64,000 nucleotides of DNA from Pisaster brevispinus. Taxonomy: Eukaryota > Echinodermata > Asteroidea > Forcipulatida > Asteriidae. Shown here in pieces: positions 42,486 to 53,446 of this stretch (within the stretch, counting starts at the first letter, position 1; each line of letters begins with the position of its first letter). A model generated the notes under the pieces. The model was not told the DNA's origin and did not search any database. It saw only the letters and a list, made by a program, of their open reading frames with translations. Made by a program: the position numbers and the translations under genes. The stretch spans positions 62,001-126,000 of the forward strand of contig JAMKCF010000154.1 of the NCBI GenBank assembly GCA_023634235.1, written 5' to 3'.

Positions 42486-45400
42486 GTAAGCAAAACCTTG
42501 GGTATTTTATCAGGCTGTTAAAGTAAATTCCCCAGATCATCACCTTAAACTGACGATTTATATTTTATGGGGGACTGAAGAGACAAGAGACTAAATGGCT
42601 GTGATACTATTACAAAATATTAGGATAGTATAGCTCTTTAGTGATTTTAGTTTTGTTTTACTGTGGCAAATGTAGGGCAGGAGTTCTTATGGTAAATAAA
42701 GCTATTCTAAAACTCACTGGAGACATTTAAAGACAAGGTAGAGGATTGGTTAAATTGTCAAAACAAAATTTATTTCAGTCTGAAAGTACTCATTATAAAG
42801 TTCATGCCAATATCAGTCCTTCAATATCAGTCCTTCAAGCTACAGTCAAAGTTGATGAAATAGTTTTTAAAGATCCTTAAAAATCGGTTGCTTATTTCGA
42901 TTGCTAAATTATAAATAAGCATATTATGATTTTGCACCAGATCCCTCACAAAACATACATCATTTTTTCTTATTTTTAACAAAACAAGGGCTACAGAGTA
43001 TGATGACACTTTCACTTGCTGGTTTTATGTGTTTTGATGAAATAAATTTATTTCTCTGTCGGACCAATAATTCATTATCACTTGACACTTCAACTCCAGA
43101 TATCAAAGAAATACATGTAGGCATTCCATTGTATGAAGCACTATTAGTTGTCCATTTTTAAGGTGTATTCATGGCAATTACAAATTGTATTAAACAGACA
43201 TGTCAGAATCATTCATAGTTGTGATATTTGTAGACCCACTCAAGGGTTGTTATCAAGTCTTTGAAGGGAGATCTTAAATCAAGTCCCAGGTCTCCAGTTT
43301 TTTTGATGTGTCATTTTTGATGTTACGTGTTTTAAAATAACTTAGACAACCAGCAGACAATGACATGTCCATGTTAATTATTTTCAAGAATGTTTGATAA
43401 CTTTCTGCACTTCTCTCTGTTTGTTATGAATACATGTACATGTAGGAATCAAATATTCAATAGTTTATTCAACACAAATTAGGAACAAAAATCCAAGCCA
43501 GTAGTGTTTTCTGTCCCTTTGTCATTAAAAGTCACTCAGCTAAAGTCTCAAGTTTAAGTGCCAAGTACAGGATTTTCAGGTCATTTCATGTCCCATATAA
43601 TGCACAGCAAGTGAAGTCCCCAAATTATTTTACTCAAGACTCAAAGTCAAAACCTATCTACGTCTCAAAATCTGACCTTGTAAGGAACATATCACAAGAC
43701 TCATCTTCTGGAGACAGTACCTGGAAAAATAAATGCGGATGATACTGTGTTTTAGAAAGTCTGCAGACTTGGAATATGTAATATCTATGGTACCAATAAA
43801 GTTCTTGAGGTCTCTGTCTTGGTCATTGATTATGGGGGCTTGGTCATGGCTTTGTGTTCCCGTCTCAGACTTCTCAGTCTTGGATACAATACATTATTAT
43901 CAAACCCCTCAATTAAAGGTGAACATTGTGAAAGATTAATTGTTATGTCTTAATATTCAAGACAATTTCAAAATTGTGGTGGTTTTTTTTATTGGTTGAA
44001 AAAACTTTTAAAAAACCCAAAAGCAAACAAAACTGTGAAGACTTTTTCTATCTTCTCCAAACTGTGTGCGCATTTTGTAGTTTAAAGATACAAGAAAATC
44101 ATGATGGGGGGGGGGAGATAAGTTTCAATCTAAAAAAACTCACTTTGAAAGTGCGTTAGTTCTCATACCAAATTTTAAGAGAAATATATTGCATTTTTTC
44201 ACTTACTGTTTAGGCTTATAATTTGAAGACCAAGCCTGTGCTTTTATGGTTCTTTTTGTGAGCATGTAACAGTTTATTTCAGAAAAGAATTTAGAGTTTT
44301 ACAAAAATTGTTTACACGGCCGACGCGCCTGCAATCAAAACATTGCATCTTCATCACAGCAATTTGACTTTGAGCAATCACCCTACAATAAAAAGACCCA
44401 TAAATGAAGACCCCCGTACCCCGTACATTGGATCACCATTGTTTACTTTGATTGGAGCAATTGATGGGGAAATGTACAATGAACAAAAACCCTGAAAAAC
44501 ATTGTTGTTTTCACTAAAAAGAGACCATCTTACTTGATGAAATTTTCACAGGTTGTTTGTATCAGGTGTTTATTGAAAACTAATGCAGTAATCGATGGGA
44601 AATATGAACCTACTCTCCTCAAGCCTCCCCTCTTACTCACTTTATGTCTCAAACTACCATTTTCCAATCTTTTTTCCAACAAAATCAAGATTCATCCTTC
44701 CAAGATTTATTAGGCAGAGATTCGCCAACATCCAAAAAGGGCTAGGCAAAGTTTCACCAAACCTTGGCATTCAAGATTTACCATCTTTTCATTAACATGA
44801 AGTAAATCTCAAAGTACAGTACTTTGTTACCTGTATGCCTTAAATTAAATTTCCTCGTTTCTGAACAGAACTTATATCAAATGACTAGCCAAACAACAAC
44901 AACATTATGAATTGTTTTGGGGTGGTTTTTAAAAAATACTTTTTTCTTATTTTCATCGAGTGCAGGCAACTTCTTTTCATTTTAAATTCCTGTTCGATGG
45001 CTGGGCGCCCTCCTTAAGTCCTTAAAGTCCTATGCCAACTGTTTGTACTTTCAAAAAGTATGTTTTTGCAAATGAGTTTAATTTTAAAATGTCCACCAAA
45101 AGTCTGTCTGAAAAAGGTTTGCGGATAAACATGCCATGCGACGTGAAGTGGTTAAAATATTCATATTCTAGAGTTAGACAGAAATATTTTTCAGGAAGTT
45201 TTGCACTGGTATGAACTTCATAATCAGTGAGCCCCAGATCTATACTAACTGTTTTGTTTTTTTGTTTACCAATACAACCCTCATTACATTGTAGCTTTTG
45301 GACTTGGAATGTGAGATTTTTTTCCTGATACTACTTAAACTTTTATCACAATCATGTATGGTTCACAGGTTTAAAAAAAAGAGTTTTTATTGAAAACAAA

Positions 45401-45635
45401 CACAAATTGTAGTCCTCACTCAGGCCAAATAGAATGCGTTCTTACAAAAATGTTAAAAAGGTACAAATATTAGTTTAGAAAAACATAAATTGTTGGGGAA
45501 AAAAATTGTAAGTATTATAAAAATTATTATTGAAAATATGTCCATTATACAAAAACAAAACATAAAATTTGAAGCAGTAGGCAATAAAAGAATTAAAAAG
45601 GACCAGAACCCAAAGCACCGGATTCATTTGTTTAA
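42486..45635. other. No gene recognised
   Basis: AT-rich spacer with ACATGTACATGTAG near 43433, a G9 run near 44106 and several A/T runs. Short frames (for example 44595-44795, 45032-45214) have no splice context or motifs. If the exons at 39860 and 42397 belong to a gene, later exons were not found here. Confidence 0.45.
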
Positions 45636-46630
45636 AGTAAAAAAAATGGGATGGGGCTGTTATAAAAGTGTTTAGTTCTGGTAGGCAGGAAGGAGGATTG
45701 GTGACTGTTGCGAAGGGTTTTTCCATGAATCTCTTGCCTAGTAGGTGGAATAAGGGATTGTGTACGGATATTATGGGTAAAGTCTTGGGCGAATTGAACA
45801 CAGTGCTCACTCCTCCTAGCAGACGGAGAGTCAAGTTTACATGCTTTAAGAGATTCAGTGTAGGAAGTGTAATGGTTACCCTGAATCATTTTACAAACCC
45901 GTTTTGTAACTTGTTCGATCTGTTTAAATTGTTTGGTAGTGATACCCTAGTGCCATACTACATCGGCATATTCCAGAATTGGTCTGACATAGCCTTTATA
46001 AACAATACCTATTTCTTTTGGAATAAAAACACAAATTTTTAGTGTTCTTAACATAAATAATTTCACATTGGCTTTTTTCAAAATGTGATCCATGTGAGTG
46101 TTCCATGTAAGGTCACTCTAACAAAACGCCAAGAATTTTTTAACATTATTTAAAAGATAACCATTGACTAAAAAGACACTGGAAGGTTGAATATTTTTTT
46201 AAGCATATCTGGAGAGCCTGACATTTAGAAGGGTTAAGTTTGACTTGGTTTAAAGTTTGACTTGGTTAAGTTTGACCATTCAGTCAACTCGTCCAAATCC
46301 TCTTGAATGGAGCCACTGTTGAGATAGTTTCTATTTTTGGCAAAAGTCAAGTCATTAACATATTTTAAACATTTAGAATTAGCATTTTGAGCAGCATCAT
46401 TATTAAAGATTTGAAAGCAGACAGGACCAAGAATGGTACCTTGTGGAACACCACCTTTGAGCTCCAAATAGTCAAAGTTAACGCTATTAAATCTGACACG
46501 TTATTAAATCTGTTAAAAAGGAAATCACAAATCCATGGTACAATGCAGCCATGGACACCAAGCTGAATAATTGTCTCAATAAGTAGATTCAGTTCAATTT
46601 CCTCAGATTGACAATGTTATCTTGGATATA
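45636..46630 (-). mobile_element. LINE reverse transcriptase fragment, dead active site
   Basis: Reading the minus strand from 46630: ETIIQLGVHGCIVPWICDFL, LKGGVPQGTILGPVCFQIF (RT motif near 46455-46400), then KYVNDLTFAKNR at about 46370-46335, where the catalytic YxDD is YVND. Further on come CKLDSPSARRSEHCVQFA and SLIPPTRQEIHGKTLRNS (about 45830-45700), the C-terminal region of the same LINE type. Several frameshifts separate the parts. 5'-truncated and inactive. Confidence 0.85.
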
Positions 46631-47639
46631 CATGATATATGTTTTTAAAGGGGAAAGAATAACAATGGTGTAAAATCAGGGAATGGTTTAAATAGAAGTT
46701 ATGATAATGGAGGAACTTTCCTCCATGGTATGAACACCATTGTACCCTATCCTTTTATACTCACAACAATTCTTTTCTTTGACCCCCCAAAAAAAACCCA
46801 AATTTTTGACATTATTTTATCCTTAACTTCCTCCAAAAGATCACTGCAGGTTCTTAGTTTGTCGCGGTTTCTAGTGAAATAAATTTGAAGAAAAAACACC
46901 AAATATTCGTCAAGGTTTCATCCAGTCTACATGTACATTACCAGAAGAAACAAGTGTCTTCCCAAAGAAAACAAATCTGCACAAATCTGCACAAATCTAA
47001 AGTAATTAAATCTTTGGTCTGCTTAATCAACTTAATTTCCACAATTTGTGTTTATGTAAACAAAAAATAATAACTTTATAACTACAATTGTTTTCAGACC
47101 CTGCAAGATAATATCCTCATCCTTCATTAATCTGCAAGCTGACATCTAAAGATTCTCAACCAAACTAACCTGACAACACATGGGACCCTGTTTCAACTTG
47201 CTGCTACTAAATGGAAAGTTTTCAAGTCACCGTCTTGAAGTCTTCTTGGCAGAGTGAAACAAACAGAGGCAAGGTTTAAGAAAGGTAAATTGAGATGCTT
47301 TAATCTTTGGATGATACATCAAGTTCTCATTTCATTGAACTGATCTGAAAGAACCTAGCGTTCCAAGGTATCTCTTTCAAATGCTTGCCAGTTTGGGGAC
47401 GAGAACTAAAGAAAACCTCACCATGGGCCCTTGCACAAATGTGTGATTTCTTCACTTACCAACTGGACACAATTTAAGAGGCCATTTAATGTATCAATCT
47501 GGAAAACATTCAATGGTGTTTTGATAAAAAAAATGAAGAAAAAAAAAACAAGACAAAAAACTTACAAACCAAGACAGCTTATTAAAAAATGCCAGCTTGA
47601 AGCTGGAAGTAGCAAAAAAACAAAAACTTAGCAACTACA
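46631..47639. other. No gene recognised
   Basis: AT-rich. Three direct copies of a CTGCACAAAT motif sit at 46976-46997. No exon or mobile element is supported. Confidence 0.45.
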
Positions 47640-49750
47640 AACAATGTGTGCACATGTGACCAGGGCTCGCATTTGGGGGAAAATCCACAAGACTGCAGGG
47701 CTTGTAGCTCAAAACTTTCACTGGACCAGAAAATTTGTTTCAAGACCGGAATCAAAATGAGAAGAACACTGTCTACACAGTTTCACATTTGAGTTGTTTT
47801 TTTGATCAAGCACTAAGAGAAGTCTATCTCAGTTTTCTTATGAGTAATAGTTCAATACTCACCTGAATTGAAAGATATTTGTATTTATCAGCTTCAATTA
47901 AAAATGCAGTGAGGTGTTTATTCAAAAACACAAGACTTGTACGGTCGAAAGTTTACTGGCCCTGTGCTAAAATCACTGGCCTGCGGTCCATTGTAAATTT
48001 TGAGAACCGATGACATATTTACTTGCCAACAGGAAACAAACTAAAGCTAGAGATGATAATATATTGCTCTGGAAAAGTAGAGATGTTAACAGCAAGTCGT
48101 GATATAGATGTCAAGAATCACAACTAAACACTATTTGGTTGAGTGATCATGTGCTCATGTTAAGAGAATACAGCATACACCTGTTACTCTTCTTAGTCGT
48201 TTCAGATTTGATGCACAAAATATTATCATTATCCATGCCTCTCAAGGCAACACACAAGCAGTAGATTCTCTATTAATTTTCTGGAAGTTTTAGATTTGAA
48301 ACTATTGTATTCTTTTAGAAAATATTTGGTTGTGAAGTTTGTATAATTTACAACCAATCACATTTTTGCTGAAAGAAAAAAATGACACAAGTTTGGACTG
48401 TAATTATTGTGAACCTGACAGAACAGTTCAGTTTGTTTAGAAAAACCAACCTTAATGTGAGAAATTGTGTTATATTTTACAGGAATATATCTTGAACCAA
48501 GTGCCCATCCACTGCAAGCAAACATCACAGCTTCAACCACATGATGACTGAGGCACCCATTATACCCTACTAGATATAAAGGTAAATACAAGACCCTTGT
48601 ATTCAAGATAAGGAACAGCATACTGTCACAGTCAGGGCTCAGATTTGGGGGGGGGGGCATCCACAAGACCACAGGGCATGTTGCTCAAAAAGTTTACTGG
48701 ACCAGAATTGTTTTTACCAGAATCAAAATGAGAAAAAAAACTGTTTATGTTTTATTTGAACAAGTACTAAGACAGGAGACAATTCATCTCATTTTGGCTT
48801 TACGAACTAAATATACTTCGTAGAGTAGAATTGAAAGGTATTTTATCAGACTGAAAGCCAACATTAAAATTACTGGCCTCTGGCCTGTGGTCCAGTGTAA
48901 AACTGTGTATAAACAGTGGGCAAGGCTTTTGTAACAGGTTTGTCTACAACCTAAGAAACCGTCAAAACTACAACAGGGATTGACAGTGAATAGTTTTTGT
49001 AGTAAACTGTCATGGGGTTTTAAGCACTGTTTGTGATCCAAACAGCATTGAATGTTTCAAAGTAACAGCAACTTTGCAAATATTTACACTATAGTGTAAC
49101 TTATTTTGATAATACCCTGCATTTCCTCTGTTAAAATGATCAGAACCTTTTAAGAGGGGGATGTAGTGAAAATAAAATAAGCCTACATGTGTGCGCATGT
49201 GACAAATTACCAACTAACGGGATACCAACTAATTGATGATATCACGTATCTATCACTCTAGACAACTATATGTAATCCAATCAGTTATAGATGTTAAGAA
49301 CTCAACTAAACACTATTTGGCTGAAATGATTATGTGCTTATGTTAAGAGAATACAGCATACAACTCTTACTCGCATGTGTTGTTTCAGATTGGATGCACA
49401 AATGATGATCATTCTCCATGCCTCCCAAGGCAAGACACCAAGAGATGTTAGATTTTAAACTCTACACGGTATTGCTGTAGATATCAGAAGAGTTTAAAGT
49501 TTTTATAATGTACGTCCAGTCTATCTTTTTTGGTGAAAGAAAATCAAAACTACACTATTATTATTCACCAGAAAATTGCAACTGAGAGTACAGTTAATAG
49601 AAGTGTGTTAAAGAAAAAAATAATAATCTACCAAATTGTTTCCTACAAACTACAGGATTACACCTCGAAGCAAGTGTCATTCTCTAGTACACTGCGAGCC
49701 AACATCAAAGCTACATGTACAATCGTATGATGACTCAGGCACCCATTATG
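47640..49750 (+). repeat. Local tandem duplication, two ~1-kb copies
   Basis: Copy 1 (about 47650-48590) and copy 2 (about 48625-49750) share in order: AGGGCTC(G/A)CATTTGGGGG, ATCCACAAGAC, TTTACTGG..CCAGAA, AATCAAAATGAGAA, ACTGGCCTG, AACTAAACACTATTTGG, TTAAGAGAATACAGCATACA, CCATGCCTC and GATGACT(G/C)AGGCACCCATTAT. Divergence is considerable, with many indels, so the event is old. No coding content is supported. Confidence 0.8.
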
Positions 49751-50482
49751 TCAAGTTATCAGCCTGAAGGGTTTTCTCTGCAGCTAGAGCAACAAAACTG
49801 GATTGCAGGGATAATATGAAAGGTATTTTTAAAAGTTTCTATAAAAAGAGCTGCTGCTGAGTGTAACTCAAAAGTTAATGAAAACTATTTTCTCCTAAAT
49901 ATTCACAAAAATGAAACACTTGAAAAATCTTTCAACCAAATATTTATTAATTCATTCACATGGCTGAAATTGTTTTTGACCAACTAAGACAGATGCTCTT
50001 GCACTGGAATTTCCTCTTTTTTTTGTGATTTTGGTTGTTGGACTGAAGCGTATTGGTTTAATAATCAAGCAAGAGAGCTACATTGTACCAAATCAAAATG
50101 GAAAGTTCTGTACATTTTTTTCACACAAACATTAAGACTACAGTCATTCTCAAAGTTTTTAGATTGAAGGCAATAAGGCCCAAAGCTGAGAGTTGTTTTT
50201 GAACCATCAAGCATGCCACTGCATCAGAGCATGTGATTCAGACATAACAACTCTGTGTTGCGTTTTGAAACTTGCAGGTCTTGTGTTCTGTTCCAAACAT
50301 TTTTTAACCTTTGTCAAGATAAGACTTTCTTGGTGTCAATCTCAGAATGCTAGATTTTGACATCAACATGTCAATGCTCACAAGAAAATAAACTATTCAA
50401 TCATGTCTTTGGAATCCAATTTGATTCTTTGTAAACCATTCATGCATCTTTATCCCTTACCTTGTCATTACAGATCTCAGTA
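49751..50482. other. No gene recognised
   Basis: AT-rich spacer without recognised repeats. The sequence TTGTCATTACAG before 50473 is acceptor-like, but the following duplicated block has no convincing frame. Confidence 0.45.
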
Positions 50483-50720
50483 AGCCGTCATGAACAGAAT
50501 CTTATAAAGCTATCCTGGAACCTGGATTTAGTTGAAGAAGATACTGAGCATCAATGGAGTCATCTTGGAAAGAAACTGTTAATGCATAAAGACTGGCTTT
50601 ACCTTGTTTAGCCATCATGGACAGAATCTTATGAAGCCATCCTGGAGCCTGGATTTTTTTCGGGAAGATGCCAAGCAACAAAGGAGGCATGTTGTAAATA
50701 AATTGTTCATGCAAAAGACT
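50483..50720 (+). repeat. Tandem duplication of a ~111-bp block
   Basis: AGCCGTCATGAACAGAATC (50483) and AGCCATCATGGACAGAATC (50610) begin two copies offset by 127 bp; both continue CTTAT(A/G)AAGC(T/C)ATCCTGGA, CCTGGATTT and end near TGCA(T/A)AA..GACT. Not preserved as an open frame in either orientation. Confidence 0.8.
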
Positions 50721-51289
50721 TAAATTAAATTTGCTAAGTCCAGCACTTTCAGAGTCCAAATTCATAGAATTGTTTAGAATAGCTTTATTAGCACAATACA
50801 ATTTTGCTTCACCTGAAAAAATAACTGCAAACTGTCATGTCTCCTGTTTGTCCTCCAATTTATATTTCCAGAGCAAAAGGTTGTTAAGCAGAAATGTTTG
50901 CATTATCAATTTTATGGAGTTGGACTGAGGTCATCAAACTTGTCAAGTGCAATACTATGACCTCTAAAGACATTTTGTGAGGAATAAGTCAAGTTGCTGT
51001 TAATTGTGTGTGAAAGTTGGCAATCGTGAGTTGTTTTTGCTTTTTCTGAAATGCGTTAGTTACTGATGCTGATACTGATGACAAATTATGCAATTGAACA
51101 ATTGAAAAAACTCACTCTCCTGTGTTGATAATTTCCCAAAAAAGATGCTCTAAATTGAGACTTATAAACCATTCTATTTAAAATCAGTGCATTTAAGTAC
51201 AACACTGGTCTTATGCAAAGTCATTCACAGTATTGATAATTTAAGATTGGGTGCAAAATATTGGACAAACCAAAGTCAAAATAAGTAAA

Positions 51290-51690
51290 TCTTTGGCAAA
51301 ATTACTGGTATGTTTATTCTCTTTTAATCATGACCAGGTTCAAAAAACATTTGTGAAGTTTACCAAAACTACCGCTACATGTTTGCTCTCTCTATTTGAC
51401 TCAAGAAAAGGTACTAATTTGGTAATGTTGGCAAAACTAGTGCTACGTTGGCTATCTTTCACTCAAGAAAAGGTACAATGTTGGTAATGCCAGTAAAAAT
51501 TAAGGCAACAATTAGTCTCTTTGAATGAACAGATGGCAGAACATTTGGGATGTCGAGGAATTATTACATCATTGGAGTGTTGGCAAAACTCCGGCTAAGC
51601 TTACTCTTGAAATCAAGATAAGTAACCACATTAGTCATGTTGGCAAAATTACTGTCAAAGCAACTTTCATGTTTGTTCTATTAAAATATA
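51290..51690 (+). repeat. Degenerate short-period repeats (TGTTGGCAAAACT motif)
   Basis: The motif (T)GGCAAAA(T/C)T(A/C) with a following ACTCAAGAAAAGGTAC block recurs around 51293, 51402-51418, 51428, 51464-51480, 51579 and 51637. Spacing is irregular (about 35-110 bp), so this looks like a decayed tandem repeat. Confidence 0.55.
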
Positions 51691-51939
51691 GGCCTAATGT
51701 AAGATTTAAACTAGTTTATTTTTCTACAAAGTTACTGTCATTTAAATTACAAATAGGTATTGTCTTCAACTGAAATGTTACAAATGGTAATTTTAGCATA
51801 CCTTGATACATTTGTTCCATTATAATCTTACACCCCTACCTGCCCTTCCTATGAAGCTCCTGTTCAACTACCCCTTCTCCCTTAATTCTAGATTAGTACC
51901 CACCCCAATCCTAACCTCTTTCCTTATTTAACACTACCA

Positions 51940-53010
51940 TATCTGTGTTTATTCACCACTCCCTCCATGCGTTTACTTACATCTTACCTCCTTTGCATTT
52001 ATTCACCACTCCCTCCATGCATTTATTTATCACTTGCCACCTTGCATTTACGTACCACTCCCTCCTTGCATTTATTTATCACTTGCCTCCTTGCATTTAT
52101 TCACCACTCCCTCCATGCATTTATTTATCACTTGCCTCCTTGCGTTTACTTACCACTTGCCTCCTTGCATTTATTCATCACTCCCTCCATGCGTTTACGT
52201 ACCACTCCCTCCTTGCATTTATTCACCACTCCCTCCATGCGTTTATTCATCACTCCCTCCATGCATTTAAGTACCACTCCCTCCTTGCATTTATTCACCA
52301 CTCCCTCCATGCGTTTATTCATCACTCCCTCCATGCATATACTTACGTCTTGCCTCCTTTGCATTTATTCACCACTCCCTCCAAGCGTTTACTTACCACT
52401 TGCCTCCTTGCGTTTACTTACCACTTGCCTCCTTGCGTTTACTTATCACTTGCCTCCTTGCATTTATTCACCACTTGCCTCCATGCGTTTATTTATCACT
52501 TGCTTCCTTGTGTTTACTTACCACTTCTCTCCCCTCCTTGCATTTATTTATCACTTGCCTCCTTGCATTTATTCACCACTCCCTCCATGCGTTTATTTAT
52601 CACTTGCCTCCTTGCGTTTACTTACCACTTGACTCATGTGTGTTTATTCACCACCCCCTTCCTTGTGTTTACTTATCACTTGCCTCCTTGCATTTATTCA
52701 CCACTTGCCTCCTTGCATTTATTCACCACTCCCTCCATGCGTTTATTTATCACTTGCTTCCTTGTGTTTACTTACCACTTCTCTCCCCTCCTTGCATTTA
52801 TTTATCACTTGCCTCCTTGCATTTATTCACCACTCCCTCCTTGCGTTTATTTTTCACTTTCCATCCTTGTGTTTTTTACCACTTCCAATCTTGTGTTTAT
52901 TTGGCACTCCCCTACTAGTGTTTATTTATCACTTCCCTCATTTATTTACCTTTTTAAGCCATGCACTTAAAGACCTTTTTATCACTTCTATCCTTGCACT
53001 TACTTACCAC
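51940..53010 (+). repeat. 24-bp minisatellite, ~44 units
   Basis: The unit is 24 bp, built from CACTCCCTCC(T/A)TGC and (A/G)TTTATTCAC with CACTTGCCTCC as the main alternative. Because 24 is a multiple of three, all three plus-strand frames stay open for long distances (up to 341 codons from 51945), giving repetitive peptides such as HSLHAFIH. This is a by-product, not evidence of a protein: no splice context, and every frame is equally open. A block at 52485-52586 recurs at 52739-52840 almost exactly, showing a ~254-bp higher-order duplication. Confidence 0.92.
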
Positions 53011-53310
53011 TTCAAGCACATTTCAAGTTTGCGTTAAAATTAAGGTAGTATGAAAGTTAATATTGTAGCTCAACAGTTAGCAGTTAACGTAAAAAACAGA
53101 AGTGATTTTTAAGGTTAAACTTATATCTAACGGGACAGTTGTAATAAATTACATTTTGATGTGTTTGCTTTATCAGAGTCAGAAATAAAAAAATAAATTA
53201 AAATAAACCACTGGTTATGAAAAGTCCTTCTTTTGAGTCCATAAGTTAAATAGAAAAGGCAAGCTGCCCTGGTTTGTCCTATACAAACTGTATGAAACGT
53301 GTTTTTAAGA

Positions 53311-53395
53311 GGGTAAAGGTCAAAGTTCAGGTCAAAGGTCAAAGTTCAGGTCAAAGTTCAGGTCAAAGGTCAAAGGTCAGGTGAAAGATCAAAAG
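53311..53395 (+). repeat. AGGTCA-rich short tandem array
   Basis: Repeated AAGGTCAAAGTTC / AGGTCAAAGGTC units produce at least six AGGTCA or AGTTCA hexamers, several spaced by one base (AGGTCAAAGGTCA, a DR1 arrangement). DR1 is the recognition pattern of HNF4/RXR/COUP-type nuclear receptors. With no gene nearby this may be a simple repeat that only resembles receptor sites. Confidence 0.7.
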
Positions 53396-53446
53396 ATACC
53401 TATGAGATTTTTCCAAAATAGAAGTCAAAGTAGTTTGTCGTCAAAA

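Noticed and set aside
51945..52970. 341-codon protein with HSLHAFIH-type repeats
   Set aside because: The 24-bp period keeps all three plus frames open; no splice sites, no preferred frame and no domain, so it is a minisatellite artefact.
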